Of a stretch of DNA of 64,000 nt, positions 34,951 through 43,667 are shown in pieces (the first letter of the stretch is position 1; every line of letters begins with the position of its first letter). Source of the DNA: Sphingomonadales bacterium UBA656 (lineage in GTDB: Bacteria; Pseudomonadota; Alphaproteobacteria; Sphingomonadales; Sphingomonadaceae). Both the position numbers and the translations under genes were made by a program. The notes below the pieces were generated by a model. That model was not told the origin of the DNA, did no database searches, and was given only the letters and a program-made list of their open reading frames with translations. Where the stretch lies: contig DBOC01000002.1 in the NCBI GenBank assembly GCA_002299895.1, positions 1 to 64,000 of the forward strand, in the 5' to 3' direction.

Positions 34951-35121
34951 TCAACCAGTTAACGCCGTTTCATGCAGTATAACGTCTTTAAGATGTAGCT
35001 TTTGCTTTTTTAGATTGAGAATGATCCTGCTGTCGGGGAGGGGCCTATTTTCTTCACGCTCCAGCTTTTGTTCGAGTTCGGCATGTTTGATACGAAGCGC
35101 GGACAGATGGTTATTATGCAC
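34951..35121 (-). CDS. YdcH-like (DUF465) small protein A
   Basis: This 56-residue protein starts at GTG 35121 (read as MHNNHLSALRIKHAELEQKL) and continues with KLEREENRPLPDSRIILNLK and KKQKLHLKDVILHE. The helix - short Pro/Asp turn - Lys-rich helix layout is the DUF465/YdcH pattern. AGGAG lies 6 bases before the GTG, an excellent site that decides the start. Function of the family is unknown. It is divergent from a second DUF465 gene across 167 bases and is followed by ptsP on the same strand. Confidence 0.8.
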   Translation of the reverse strand: MHNNHLSALRIKHAELEQKLEREENRPLPDSRIILNLKKQKLHLKDVILHETALTG

Positions 35122-35288
35122 ATCATTCTCCTTCAGTCTTAGACTCGGCTGTCTGAGCCAAGGAGTAAATCACGAATACACTCAGGTGTCTTGTCGATAA
35201 TGATTGTCTGGTTGATGACAAAGATGCTTACGCGCCAGCGCCCATTTTTAACGATGACTTGTTCGCCCCAGTCTGTTTAGAAAGATAT

Positions 35289-35486
35289 ATGAACGACGAC
35301 GGCTATCAACAGCAACTGGAACAACTGAAGATTGAACATCGGGATCTCGATGATTCCATCCGGGCGCTTTCCGCTCAGACGTTAGTCGACCAACTTCAAA
35401 TCGCGCGTCTGAAAAAGAAAAAGCTGGTTTTGAAGGACCGTATCATGCGTCTAGAGGACCAACTGATTCCTGATATTATTGCCTAA
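35289..35486 (+). CDS. YdcH-like (DUF465) small protein B
   Basis: The 65-residue protein from ATG 35289 starts MNDDGYQQQLEQLKIEHRDL and has DDSIRALSAQTLVDQLQIAR and LKKKKLVLKDRIMRLEDQLI. It is the same two-helix DUF465 fold as its divergent neighbour, with the conserved Lys-rich second helix (KKKKLVLKDRI). An in-frame upstream start exists but lacks conservation. It lies between the divergent paralogue and a convergent ABC transporter gene. Role unknown. Confidence 0.82.
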   Translation: MNDDGYQQQLEQLKIEHRDLDDSIRALSAQTLVDQLQIARLKKKKLVLKDRIMRLEDQLIPDIIA

Positions 35487-35513
35487 TTTGACGGAACGAG
35501 CAGTTTCATCCCT

Positions 35514-37313
35514 TTAAGCATCAAATTGCAGGCTGGCGAGGCGAGCATATAATCCGCCCGCGGCACTCAGCGTGGCATGATCGCCCTCTTCAACAATTTT
35601 GCCCTGATCCATCACGATGATGCGGTCGGCAGAACGCACTGTCGCGAGCCGATGTGCAATCACGATTGTGGTGCGGTTAACCATCAGGCGCTCTAGCGCG
35701 TCCTGAACAAGCTTCTCGCTTTCGGCGTCCAACGCGCTTGTGGCCTCATCGAGCAACAAGATTGGCGAATCGCGCAACAAAGCGCGGGCAATCGCCAAGC
35801 GCTGGCGTTGCCCGCCGGAAAGGCGCGCGCCGCCTTCGCCTAAATAGGTATCAAGACCTTCTGGCAATTCACGTAGGAAGCCCGCAGCGTTTGCTTTTTC
35901 AGCGGCTGCCCAGATTGCATCGTCGCTCGCGTCCCATTGGCCGTAACGCAGATTATCGCGTGCGGAGGCTGCGAACAACACCGTGTCCTGCGGCACCAAC
36001 GATATTCGGGGGCGAAACTCGGCTGGGTCCGCGCTGGTCAGGACGACGCCGTCAATGCGCACGGTACCGACTTCGGGGTCGTAAAAACGTTCGGCCAGTT
36101 GGAACAAGGTCGATTTACCTGCGCCTGAGGGACCTACAACCGCAACGGTTTCGCCTGGCGATACTTTTAGGCTGAAATCGTCGAGCGCCGCAACCTCGGG
36201 CCGCGTTGGATAACGGAAGCGGACATGTTGGAATTCCAACTGTCCGCGTGCTGGCGGCATCACAACTGGGTTAGCAGGCGGCGCAATTTCGGGCACTTCG
36301 TTCAGCAATTCGGCGAGCCGTGACGCGGCGCCAGAGGCGCGCACAAGGTCGCCATAGACTTCCGTCAGCGCCCCAAATGACCCGGCAACCAATGCCCCGT
36401 ACAAGACGACTGCGAACAAGGTTCCTGACGATATGACGCCTTCCTTGACTTGGTCCGTGCCTTCCCAAACGAGCAACGTGATACCGCCAAATATTAGCGC
36501 CATTACCAGTGCGGTGAGAAACGCCCGCAACCGGATACGCTTTTTCGCGGCATTGAATGTGCCTTCGACGGCATCAGCAAATCTGAGGCCTTCACGGCTT
36601 TCTTGCCCAAAAGCCTGAACAATTTTGATCGCGCCAAGTGCCTCTGAAATGATCGTACCGACGCTGGCGACATTATCTTGGCTTTTACGCGAGGCTTTTT
36701 CCAGCCTCCGTCCCAGAAATACTATTGGCAAAACGACTACCGGTATGCCCGCAAGTAACCAGATTGTCAGACTTGGGGCGAGGCCAAAGAGCAAGGTCAC
36801 ACCGCCCACGCCGATAAAGATATTACGCAATGCAACGGACACGGTGGTGCCGACAATTTGTTCAATAATCGCCGTATCGGCGGTCATTCGGCTCGCGATT
36901 TCCCCAGGACGATTTTCTTCGAAAAAGCGCGGCGCCAACCGCAATAGATTTTGCTGCACCGCAACACGAATGTCGCCCACTACGCGCTCGCCCAGCCAAC
37001 TCACGAAGTAAAAACGGAACGCCGTGGAAACGCCGATGATTACCACGATGCCGAGCAGCAAATAGAAATAAGGCGCCGGATCTCCGCCATTTTTGACAAA
37101 GCCTTCATCGATGATCAGGCGCAGACCATAAGGGATAGCAAGCGTGGACGTGGCCGCCGCAACCAGCGCTAGCAGGGCAAACATGATCTGGCGCGGATAG
37201 CGCAGGGTAAAATGGCCGATCATACGCAAACTGCCAAAGCTAAGCTTAGGCTTGGCCGCCGGCGCTTCTTCGGTTGTTGTTATGGCTTGCGTTTCGGAAA
37301 TTTCGTTTGTCAT
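35514..37313 (-). CDS. ABC exporter, fused membrane and ATPase domains (MsbA-like)
   Basis: The 599-residue half-transporter has six membrane segments (about residues 30-310) and an ATPase domain with Walker A VVGPSGAGKSTLFQLAERF, signature RLSGGQRQRLAIARAL and Walker B ILLLDEATSALDAESEK. The helix-3 region has RFYFVSWLGERVVGDIR. Such proteins work as homodimers; lipid, LPS or drug export are all possible. No partner gene is adjacent. A polar N-terminal extension of about 30 residues precedes the first membrane helix. Confidence 0.9.
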   Translation of the reverse strand: MTNEISETQAITTTEEAPAAKPKLSFGSLRMIGHFTLRYPRQIMFALLALVAAATSTLAIPYGLRLIIDEGFVKNGGDPAPYFYLLLGIVVIIGVSTAFRFYFVSWLGERVVGDIRVAVQQNLLRLAPRFFEENRPGEIASRMTADTAIIEQIVGTTVSVALRNIFIGVGGVTLLFGLAPSLTIWLLAGIPVVVLPIVFLGRRLEKASRKSQDNVASVGTIISEALGAIKIVQAFGQESREGLRFADAVEGTFNAAKKRIRLRAFLTALVMALIFGGITLLVWEGTDQVKEGVISSGTLFAVVLYGALVAGSFGALTEVYGDLVRASGAASRLAELLNEVPEIAPPANPVVMPPARGQLEFQHVRFRYPTRPEVAALDDFSLKVSPGETVAVVGPSGAGKSTLFQLAERFYDPEVGTVRIDGVVLTSADPAEFRPRISLVPQDTVLFAASARDNLRYGQWDASDDAIWAAAEKANAAGFLRELPEGLDTYLGEGGARLSGGQRQRLAIARALLRDSPILLLDEATSALDAESEKLVQDALERLMVNRTTIVIAHRLATVRSADRIIVMDQGKIVEEGDHATLSAAGGLYARLASLQFDA

Positions 37314-37459
37314 TGCGTTCGCCTAGCAGTGCGCCGGACGGGTAACAATCCGCTAAGGAAGATGTAAACGCTTTTCCTATGGTGCAATGCACAATAAATG
37401 CGTAAAGTGTTTCGCTATTGCGGCAGATTATTGCCGCCGCGAAATTTAAAGGCCTGAAT

Positions 37460-38692
37460 ATGCTTTATACGGGATATGACCTTCAACGCGGCTGGCTGGC
37501 TGGCGCTGGCTGGGTGGCGCAGAAACAGGCGGAATGGATAAATGCGCTGCCTGCGCCGTTCAAACATGGCGGAATGGCCCCGGTAGCGGCTTCGGCGCTT
37601 GAGGTTTTTGCCCATTCGGTTTTGCCCCGTGGGAAGCCAGCGTTCGGCTTGAACGAAGTGGTCATCAACGGCGAGACCTTCGGCGTTCAAGAAGAAAATG
37701 TCGCACGCAAGCCATTCGGCCAGTTGAAGCGTTTCGTGTATGAAGGCGGTGCCGAAAAGCCACGACTTCTCATCTGTGCGCCGATGTCCGGCCATTTTGC
37801 GACGTTACTGCGGGGCACCGTCGAACGGATGATGGGCACGTATGATGTCTATATCACCGATTGGAAGGACGCGCGCGATGTGCCGCTGACGGGTGGCGGG
37901 TTCGACCTTGAAACCTATATTGATTATCTTATTGAGTGGTTGGAATTTCTCGGCCCAGACGCAGGGGGACGCGGCGCGCATATGCTCGCGGTCTGCCAGC
38001 CGTCGGTTCCGGCTTATGCCGCTGCGGCGGTTATGGCGGCGAAGGACCACCCGCTGCGTCCGCGCACGCTGACGATGATGGGCGGGCCGATTGATACACG
38101 CGAAGCGCCAACGGCGGTGAACAACCACGCAACCCAACGGCCGCACGAATGGTTCGTGCAAAATGTAATCGCCACGGTCCCGCCTTATTATAAAGGCGCT
38201 GGCCGCCGCGTATATCCTGGCTTTCTGCAGCTTACGGGCTTTATGTCGATGAACTTGGGCAATCATATGATGAGCCATTGGTCGATGTTCTCTGACCTTG
38301 TAAAAGGCGACGGTGAAAGTGCGGATCGGCACAAGGAATTCTACGACGAATATCGCGCGGTGTGCGATATGACCGCGGAATTCTACCTGCAAACCGTCGA
38401 TACGGTTTTTCAGCGCCATTTGCTGCCCAAGGGCGAATTCAACTATCGTGGTCATTTGGTTGACCCTGCTGCGATCACCGACATTGGCTTGCTGGCGATT
38501 GAGGGTGAGCGCGATGATATCAGCGGATTGGGCCAAACAAAGGCCGCGTTGAACATTGCGACCAGCCTGCCTGCGGCGTTCAAACAATATCATATGGCGC
38601 CAGAAGTCGGCCATTATGGCATTTTCAACGGCAGCAAATGGCGCGAAAAAATTGCGCCTATTGTCGAAAACTGGATAGCCAAGCACAATTGA
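37460..38692 (+). CDS. phaZ: Intracellular polyhydroxyalkanoate depolymerase
   Basis: PhaZ releases hydroxyacids from stored PHA granules. The ATG at 37460 gives MLYTGYDLQRGWLAGAGWVA, like family N-termini, and 410 residues. The lipase-like box has Cys instead of Ser, MLAVCQPSVPAYAAAAV (Cys179), as in intracellular PhaZ of Cupriavidus. CAPMSGHFATLLRGTVERMM supplies the oxyanion region, and MAPEVGHYGIFNGSKWRE the catalytic His. There is no signal peptide. PHA synthase is not in the window. Confidence 0.93.
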   Translation: MLYTGYDLQRGWLAGAGWVAQKQAEWINALPAPFKHGGMAPVAASALEVFAHSVLPRGKPAFGLNEVVINGETFGVQEENVARKPFGQLKRFVYEGGAEKPRLLICAPMSGHFATLLRGTVERMMGTYDVYITDWKDARDVPLTGGGFDLETYIDYLIEWLEFLGPDAGGRGAHMLAVCQPSVPAYAAAAVMAAKDHPLRPRTLTMMGGPIDTREAPTAVNNHATQRPHEWFVQNVIATVPPYYKGAGRRVYPGFLQLTGFMSMNLGNHMMSHWSMFSDLVKGDGESADRHKEFYDEYRAVCDMTAEFYLQTVDTVFQRHLLPKGEFNYRGHLVDPAAITDIGLLAIEGERDDISGLGQTKAALNIATSLPAAFKQYHMAPEVGHYGIFNGSKWREKIAPIVENWIAKHN

Positions 38693-38768
38693 GCGACGAT
38701 TTTTTGCCCCTTTTTCGGACCTGCTTAATAGCATTTTGCGAAGTGCCGATTTCTGCGGGTTTTCAGCG

Positions 38769-39752
38769 ATGACCTTGCATATTAACGCCAGTATCGAACG
38801 CTGGCTGGTCGAGGGCCATTTTACCATTGCGCGTGGTGCCAAAAAACATGTCGACTTGTTGGTGGTCGCCGTCAGCGACGGCACGCATGTCGGAAAGGGC
38901 GAGGGCACGGCGATTTATTATCGCGGCGAGACCGCCGAAGAATGTGCGCGCCAGATCGCGCAAGTCACGGACATAATCGCCGTGCACACTATCCCGATGG
39001 CCCGCGCACTTTTGCAATCCGCACTACCACCCGGCGCGGCGCGGAATGCTCTGGACTGTGCATTGTGGGATTTGGAGGCGAAACAGACCGGACAGAGGCT
39101 GTGGGAATTGGTCGGCATGAAATCACCGCCGGTGCCATTGGAGACTGCCTTTACCATATCGCTGGGAACGCCCGATGCGATGCATGCCGATGCGCGCGAC
39201 GCGGCGGCCGATGGTTATAGCTTGCTGAAGCTAAAATTTAACGGCGATGCCGACCGCGACCGTGTCGCTGCCGTGCGCGCGGGCGCACCCAAAGCGCGTA
39301 TCATTGTGGACGCCAATGAAAGCTGGGGCGCGGTGGATATTGCGGCGGAAGCCGAAATCCTCAAAACGCTTGGCGTTGCTATGATTGAGCAGCCCTTGCC
39401 CGCAGGGCAAGACGCCGCGCTTGCCAACCTATCCGCACCGCTTCCTATTTTCGCCGATGAAAGCTGCCATGTGGCGGCGGACGTGCCGCGCCTGGCGGGT
39501 CTATATCAGGGCGTGAATATCAAGCTCGATAAAGCCGGCGGCCTGACCGAGGCTCTGGCGCTCTATAAGGCTGCTGAGAGCGCAAAGATGGATGTGATGG
39601 TCGGTTGTATGCTGTCGACCAGCCTTGCCATTCAGGCAGCGTTTCTGGTGGCGCAAAGGGCGTCTTGGGTGGACCTCGACGGTCCTGCCTTATTGCAAAA
39701 GGATCGGCCGGGCGGATTCCGCTTTGCCAACGGATGCCTATCCCCGGCCTGA
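38769..39752 (+). CDS. Enolase-superfamily epimerase (dipeptide epimerase or N-acetyl-D-Glu racemase)
   Basis: The 327-residue protein from ATG 38769 (MTLHINASIERWLVEGHFTI) has the muconate-lactonising subgroup layout: KxK in YSLLKLKFNGDAD (about residue 160), metal ligands in VDANESWG, EQPLPAGQD and FADESCH, and the second catalytic lysine in NIKLDKAGGLTEAL. It ends LQKDRPGGFRFANGCLSPA. Likely substrates are L-Ala-D/L-Glu dipeptides from peptidoglycan or N-acetyl-D-glutamate (DgcA); sequence alone does not decide. It follows phaZ by 76 bases. Confidence 0.82.
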   Translation: MTLHINASIERWLVEGHFTIARGAKKHVDLLVVAVSDGTHVGKGEGTAIYYRGETAEECARQIAQVTDIIAVHTIPMARALLQSALPPGAARNALDCALWDLEAKQTGQRLWELVGMKSPPVPLETAFTISLGTPDAMHADARDAAADGYSLLKLKFNGDADRDRVAAVRAGAPKARIIVDANESWGAVDIAAEAEILKTLGVAMIEQPLPAGQDAALANLSAPLPIFADESCHVAADVPRLAGLYQGVNIKLDKAGGLTEALALYKAAESAKMDVMVGCMLSTSLAIQAAFLVAQRASWVDLDGPALLQKDRPGGFRFANGCLSPA

Positions 39753-39767
39753 TACGTGTTTTAAGCT

Positions 39768-40061
39768 TTATAGCCCGTCGAGATATTCGATATCCGGCGC
39801 GCCCGCGAGGCAGGCGCCAAGCTTGGGACCAGCGGCCTTGAAATAGTCGCTGGCGCCATGTGCCGTCAGCGCGTCCTGATCGACATATTGCTCCAGTACT
39901 TTGTAAACTTGCGGGTTGGACCGTGACCGGGTGAGCGTATAAAATACATTCCCCGGTTCATTGGCCCGCACTGCCGCAGACAGTTCTGCAAAAACAGCCT
40001 CAAAATCTTCGTTCTTGCCTTCGGCGACGGTCAACGTCGCGATTACACCAATGGCGGACAT
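39768..40061 (-). CDS. YgiN-like ABM family monooxygenase
   Basis: The 97-residue protein has the ABM pattern: MSAIGVIATLTVAEGKNEDF, then FAELSAAVRANEPGNVFYTL, a middle YKVLEQYVDQDALTAHGASD and the end FKAAGPKLGACLAG. YgiN-like members may oxidise quinols. AGGAG lies 11 bases before the ATG. It is the last gene of the maoC-thiolase operon, 28 bases after the thiolase. Specific activity is not assigned. Confidence 0.78.
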   Translation of the reverse strand: MSAIGVIATLTVAEGKNEDFEAVFAELSAAVRANEPGNVFYTLTRSRSNPQVYKVLEQYVDQDALTAHGASDYFKAAGPKLGACLAGAPDIEYLDGL

Positions 40062-40089
40062 GCGGCTGCTCCTGCTTTCTTAGTAACGA

Positions 40090-41268
40090 TTAAAAGATTT
40101 CGAACAAGCCAGCGGCACCCATGCCACCGCCAACGCACATGGTGACAACACCATATTTCGCACCGCGACGCTTGCCTTCGATCAAGGCGTGGCCGGTGCA
40201 GCGTGCGCCCGTCATACCATAAGGATGGCCAATCGAAATCGACCCGCCATTGACGTTGAGCAATTCGTTTGGAATGCCCAATTTGTCACGGCAATACAGG
40301 ACTTGCACGGCAAATGCTTCGTTCAGTTCCCAGATGCCGATATCGTCCATCTTGAGGCCAAAACGCTGCAGCAATTTGGGGATCGCAAATACAGGACCAA
40401 TGCCCATTTCATCAGGCTCGGTCCCTGCAACCGCCATGCCGACATAACGGCCAAGTGGGTTAAGGCCCTTTTTCTCCGCCAATTTTGCTTCCATCAAGAT
40501 GGAGGCCGATGAACCGTCGGACAGCTGGCTTGCGTTACCGGCAGTGATGGTCATGACAGGGCCGAGCACAGGCTGTAGCGCTTGCAGACCGGCAAGCTGC
40601 GTATCTGCGCGATTGCCTTCATCCTTGGCGATGGTCACTTCCTTTTGGCTGACTTCGCCGGTTTCCTTGTTCACGACATTCATGGTCGTGGTCACGGGCA
40701 CGATTTCGGCGTCGAAATAGCCAGCGGCTTGTGCGGCGGCGGTGCGCTGTTGCGATTGCAGGGCATATTCGTCCATCGCGTCGCGGCTGATATTGTACCG
40801 CTTGGCGACGACTTCCGCGGTTTGCAGCATTGGCATGTAAATGGCATTGTGCATTTCGACCAATTCACGGTCTGGCTGAACACGCATTTCCTTAGTTTGC
40901 ACCAATGAAATTGATTCTTGTCCGCCCGCAGCCATGATATCGACATTGTCGACGATGATCTGCTTGGCCGCAGTCGCAATCGACATCAGGCCCGAGGAAC
41001 ATTGACGATCCATCGTCATGCCCGACACCGAAACGGGCAGGCCAGCACGCAGACCGACCTGGCGTGCCAAGTTGCCGCCTTGTGTGCCCTGCTGCAGCGC
41101 GGAGCCCCAGAGAACATCGTCGATTTCGCCGCCGTCAATGCCAGCGCGCGCAACTGCGGCCTTCAACGAATAGCTGCCGAGCGTTGCACCCGATGTTGCG
41201 TTGAACCCGCCGCGATAGGCTTTGCCAATGGCGGTACGGGCGGTGGATACGATTACTGCGTCACGCAT
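40090..41268 (-). CDS. Acetyl-CoA C-acyltransferase (thiolase)
   Basis: Thiolases cleave or form 3-ketoacyl-CoA. The 392-residue protein has the acylated Cys90 in MTMDRQCSSGLMSIA, His348 in GHPYGMTGAR and the base Cys378 in TMCVGGGMGAAGLFEIF, so the full triad is there. The start MRDAVIVSTARTAIGKAYRG is typical, with AGGAA upstream. Context with a MaoC hydratase suggests fatty-acid degradation or PHA-related supply. Degradative versus biosynthetic class is not resolved. Confidence 0.93.
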   Translation of the reverse strand: MRDAVIVSTARTAIGKAYRGGFNATSGATLGSYSLKAAVARAGIDGGEIDDVLWGSALQQGTQGGNLARQVGLRAGLPVSVSGMTMDRQCSSGLMSIATAAKQIIVDNVDIMAAGGQESISLVQTKEMRVQPDRELVEMHNAIYMPMLQTAEVVAKRYNISRDAMDEYALQSQQRTAAAQAAGYFDAEIVPVTTTMNVVNKETGEVSQKEVTIAKDEGNRADTQLAGLQALQPVLGPVMTITAGNASQLSDGSSASILMEAKLAEKKGLNPLGRYVGMAVAGTEPDEMGIGPVFAIPKLLQRFGLKMDDIGIWELNEAFAVQVLYCRDKLGIPNELLNVNGGSISIGHPYGMTGARCTGHALIEGKRRGAKYGVVTMCVGGGMGAAGLFEIF

Positions 41269-41292
41269 GTGAGTGGTTCCTTAAAATGAAAA

Positions 41293-41751
41293 TTATACGA
41301 AAAACTGGCTGATCCATTCAGCCTGAAGTGCGGGCTTTTCTTCGCCCTCAATCTCGACGGTGAACTCCAACGTCTGCTGCCATTGGCCGGGGCGCTTTTC
41401 GGCAAGCTCCAGCAATTTGAAATGGCCGCGGACGCGCTTGCCCGAACGGACGGGCGCGAGAAAACGGGTTTTGTTGCCACCATAATTGACGCCCATTTTG
41501 ACGCCCGCAACCTTTGGGCAGTCGGACTTGGCGCTCATCACCGGGAACAAAGACAAGGTCAGAAAGCCGTGGGCAATGGTGCCACCGAATGGTGTCTGCT
41601 TGGCCATTTCTTCGTTAATGTGAATGAATTGATGATCGCCGGTTGCATCGGCAAATTTATTGATCATCTCCTGATCCACCAAAATCCATTCCGATACGCC
41701 AATATTCTCGCCGACTTTGGTTGCGAGTTCAGCGGGTGTAATTGCGGTCAT
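41293..41751 (-). CDS. MaoC-like (R)-hydratase family protein
   Basis: The 152-residue hot-dog protein has the hydratase motif in ATGDHQFIHINEEMAK (Asp and His about residues 38-43) followed by PFGGTIAHGFLTLSLFPVM. Such enzymes hydrate enoyl-CoA to (R)-3-hydroxyacyl-CoA, which can feed PHA synthesis, or act as broader dehydratases. AGGAG lies 8 bases before the ATG. It is the first gene of the operon with the thiolase and ABM protein, gap 24 bases. Confidence 0.88.
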   Translation of the reverse strand: MTAITPAELATKVGENIGVSEWILVDQEMINKFADATGDHQFIHINEEMAKQTPFGGTIAHGFLTLSLFPVMSAKSDCPKVAGVKMGVNYGGNKTRFLAPVRSGKRVRGHFKLLELAEKRPGQWQQTLEFTVEIEGEEKPALQAEWISQFFV

Positions 41752-41867
41752 GCGGAGTCTCCTGCTTCTTAATTTGGACGTATCGTGGCGGTTTCACACG
41801 CGCAATACAAGCCCCGCTTATTTGCCGTTACGGCATGCTAGCGGCGCTTTGCCCACTAAGCCGCGAA

Positions 41868-43040
41868 TCAGCTTTTTGAAGGTGCTTTGGCTGTTTGGGG
41901 CGGCGCGGCATAGGGCATCACCATTGTGCCATCTGGCGCGGCGGTGAACGTCGTCTGCGTGGGATAGGCAAAAGAGATCCCTTCGCGGGCGAAGCTATCG
42001 ATAATCGCGATGCCAATATTGTGGCGGGCCTGAAACATCTCTTCGACATCATCGCTTTCAATGTCGAACACCAAATGGAAATCGAGCGCGCTTGGGGCAA
42101 AATTGTTGAAACCAGCACGGATGAATTGCGCATTGTTCGCCTCAACAGCTTGGCGCAATATGTCGGGCACGCGGCGGGCAAGCGCAGGTGGTGTCTGATA
42201 CACCAAGGTGAGAACGAAGGTGACCCGCCGATATAAGGTCAAAGTGTTGTTGGTGATTTCCTTTTCCAGCAATTTGCTGTTGGAAATGATTTTCTCTTCC
42301 CCCGTCAATGCGCGCAGCCGCGTGCTTTTCATGCCGATGACTTCAACCCGTGCAACAGTGTTGTCATAGGAAACGGTGTCCCCGCGCCGAAATGGCTTGT
42401 CGAAAATGATGGAGATGGCCGCAAACAGGTCAGAAAAAATGCCCTGTGCGGCAAGGCCAATGGCAATGCCGCCAACGCCAAGCCCGGCCACAAGACCCGT
42501 GACATTGACGCCCAAATTGTCGAGAATCACAATGGCGGCAACGGCAAATAAGACGAAGCTGACGAGCAGGCGAATGAGCACCATCGCGCTTTGCAGCGTA
42601 TCATGTTCATGTACGCCTTCGCCTGCACGCCGTTCAATCAAGCCCAAGATGATTTCGCGCGACCAAATGGCGATTTGCGTGACGATTGCGATGGTGAACA
42701 ATATGTCGACAGTCTGGGTCAGCGCCGCCGGCGCATTGGCAATCTGGTTAACCAATTCAATCGACACCATGACGCGGAAAAACTTGCTCGTCCGCGCTAA
42801 GGTTCGGGCGATGATCGATTTCAAATGCGCGCGATGCTCGCTGGCGCGTGCGATATTGGCCGCGATTCTTTTCAACCAACTCAGCGCGATGAACACGATA
42901 ATGGCCGCCACCAATGCAATGCCCAGTTCGACATAATTGGTCTGCACCCACATATGGAGCGCGTCCCAATAGCTTTGCAGGCGCGGGACAATCGATTCGG
43001 GTGCGATGCGAGGCAGAGTCGGTGCGGTTTGTGTGGTCAT
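41868..43040 (-). CDS. MscS-family mechanosensitive channel
   Basis: MscS channels open under membrane tension to release solutes in osmotic downshock. From ATG 43040 the 390-residue protein has three to four membrane helices (about residues 35-55, 80-105, 125-165), the pore helix GVGGIAIGLAAQGIFSDLFA, then the beta domain FRRGDTVSYDNTVARVEVIG and KIISNSKLLEKEITN. The C-terminus is Pro/Ala/Lys-rich. An earlier in-frame start would add 11 basic residues of no conservation. Confidence 0.92.
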   Translation of the reverse strand: MTTQTAPTLPRIAPESIVPRLQSYWDALHMWVQTNYVELGIALVAAIIVFIALSWLKRIAANIARASEHRAHLKSIIARTLARTSKFFRVMVSIELVNQIANAPAALTQTVDILFTIAIVTQIAIWSREIILGLIERRAGEGVHEHDTLQSAMVLIRLLVSFVLFAVAAIVILDNLGVNVTGLVAGLGVGGIAIGLAAQGIFSDLFAAISIIFDKPFRRGDTVSYDNTVARVEVIGMKSTRLRALTGEEKIISNSKLLEKEITNNTLTLYRRVTFVLTLVYQTPPALARRVPDILRQAVEANNAQFIRAGFNNFAPSALDFHLVFDIESDDVEEMFQARHNIGIAIIDSFAREGISFAYPTQTTFTAAPDGTMVMPYAAPPQTAKAPSKS

Positions 43041-43088
43041 GCATGCAGTGTACGGTCGATGGCGACGGTGCACAAGTTTTGCTATGCG

Positions 43089-43394
43089 TCAGCTATCAAG
43101 CAGCAGCGCATCGATGATCAGACATTGGGCGCCTTTGTCGATAACCGCATGCGTTACGCCAATGTCGGCGACGATTTGGCGCGGCAAATCAAATTCATGT
43201 TCGGACAAAAGCTGCGACAGCGCCGCCACATCGCTTTGCCATGTGGCTTCCGAATAATGCACCGACAGGCCAATTTGTGTGCCGGAAAAGGTGAGGCTGT
43301 GCCATGGCCGTTCGTGCAATATGCTTATGTCGGCAGCGGGGATGATATTGCGCAGCGCGTTTATGAGGGCGCCCGATTGTGTCCGGCCGCTCAT
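43089..43394 (-). CDS. Uncharacterised protein, second gene of a putative SOS-type operon
   Basis: No family recognised. The 101-residue protein has no signal peptide or membrane segment. It looks like a mixed alpha/beta domain: NALRNIIPAADISILHERPW, LTFSGTQIGLSVHYSEATWQ, then a helix (DVAALSQLLSEHEFDLPRQI) and hydrophobic strands VADIGVTHAVIDKGAQCLII and DALLLDS. The ATG overlaps the upstream gene's stop by ATGA, so they should be co-translated. Under a LexA-type box, a DNA-damage role is possible; this is inference only. Confidence 0.65.
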   Translation of the reverse strand: MSGRTQSGALINALRNIIPAADISILHERPWHSLTFSGTQIGLSVHYSEATWQSDVAALSQLLSEHEFDLPRQIVADIGVTHAVIDKGAQCLIIDALLLDS

Positions 43395-43597
43395 ATCGCG
43401 TTCCTGTCCTGCATTTGGGCGGTTTGGCCATAATGGGACATGAAATGACGCAGTTTTACCTCCATTTCGGGTCGGATTTCTCGCCCCTTGCGGATGTCGA
43501 GCACCAGCCGCGGATCACCCGCCGCCAAGCGTCCGAATTTGGTCGGTGGTAGGTCCTGTTCCCGGAGAAACCGCTCAATTAGGCGCGTGATGTGCAT
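43391..43597 (-). CDS. Small uncharacterised basic protein, first gene of the putative SOS-type operon
   Basis: The 68-residue protein reads MHITRLIERFLREQDLPPTK, then FGRLAAGDPRLVLDIRKGRE and a second helix (MEVKLRHFMSHYG). The layout is like a small HTH or DNA-associated domain (helix, turn, FGRLAAGDPRLV, basic stretch), but no known family is assigned. GGAGGAGAC lies just before the ATG, a near-perfect ribosome site. It leads the operon with the 101-residue gene and is divergent from the S24 regulator. The GAAC-N7-GAAC box is 48-62 bases upstream. Confidence 0.65.
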   Translation of the reverse strand: MHITRLIERFLREQDLPPTKFGRLAAGDPRLVLDIRKGREIRPEMEVKLRHFMSHYGQTAQMQDRNAI

Positions 43598-43628
43598 GAT
43601 GTCTCCTCCACGTTCGACCCGGATTGGC

Positions 43629-43657
43629 TTGCCCGAATCGGTAAGAACAAATATAGA
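43629..43657 (+). promoter_or_regulatory. Candidate promoter of the S24 regulator gene
   Basis: TTGCCC (43629-43634) and TATAGA (43652-43657) are separated by 17 bases. The -10 lies inside the LexA-type box, and transcription would start near 43664, just before the two operator-like dyads. On the minus strand TATATT (43655-43650) is a possible -10 for the small-gene operon, with no clear -35. Confidence 0.45.
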
Positions 43658-43659
43658 AC
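43645..43659. promoter_or_regulatory. LexA-type SOS box (GAAC-N7-GAAC)
   Basis: GAACAAATATAGAAC matches the direct-repeat SOS box of alphaproteobacteria (GTTC-N7-GTTC read on the other strand). It lies in the 123-base divergent gap, 48-62 bases before the small-gene operon and 61-75 bases before the S24 gene. A motif of eight fixed bases can occur by chance in 64 kb, but the position in this gap is unlikely to be random. Confidence 0.6.
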
Positions 43660-43667
43660 AAAACTGA

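Noticed and set aside
37805..38908. Long minus-strand open frame opposite phaZ and the epimerase gene
   Set aside because: It is antisense to two well-supported genes, its protein is basic and low in hydrophobic order, shows no family motif and begins without a ribosome site. It is a typical frame shadow.
43645..43659. Treating the GAAC-N7-GAAC box as proof of LexA control
   Set aside because: A pattern of eight fixed bases is expected once or twice by chance in 64 kb on both strands. It is reported as a candidate because of its promoter position, not as established.
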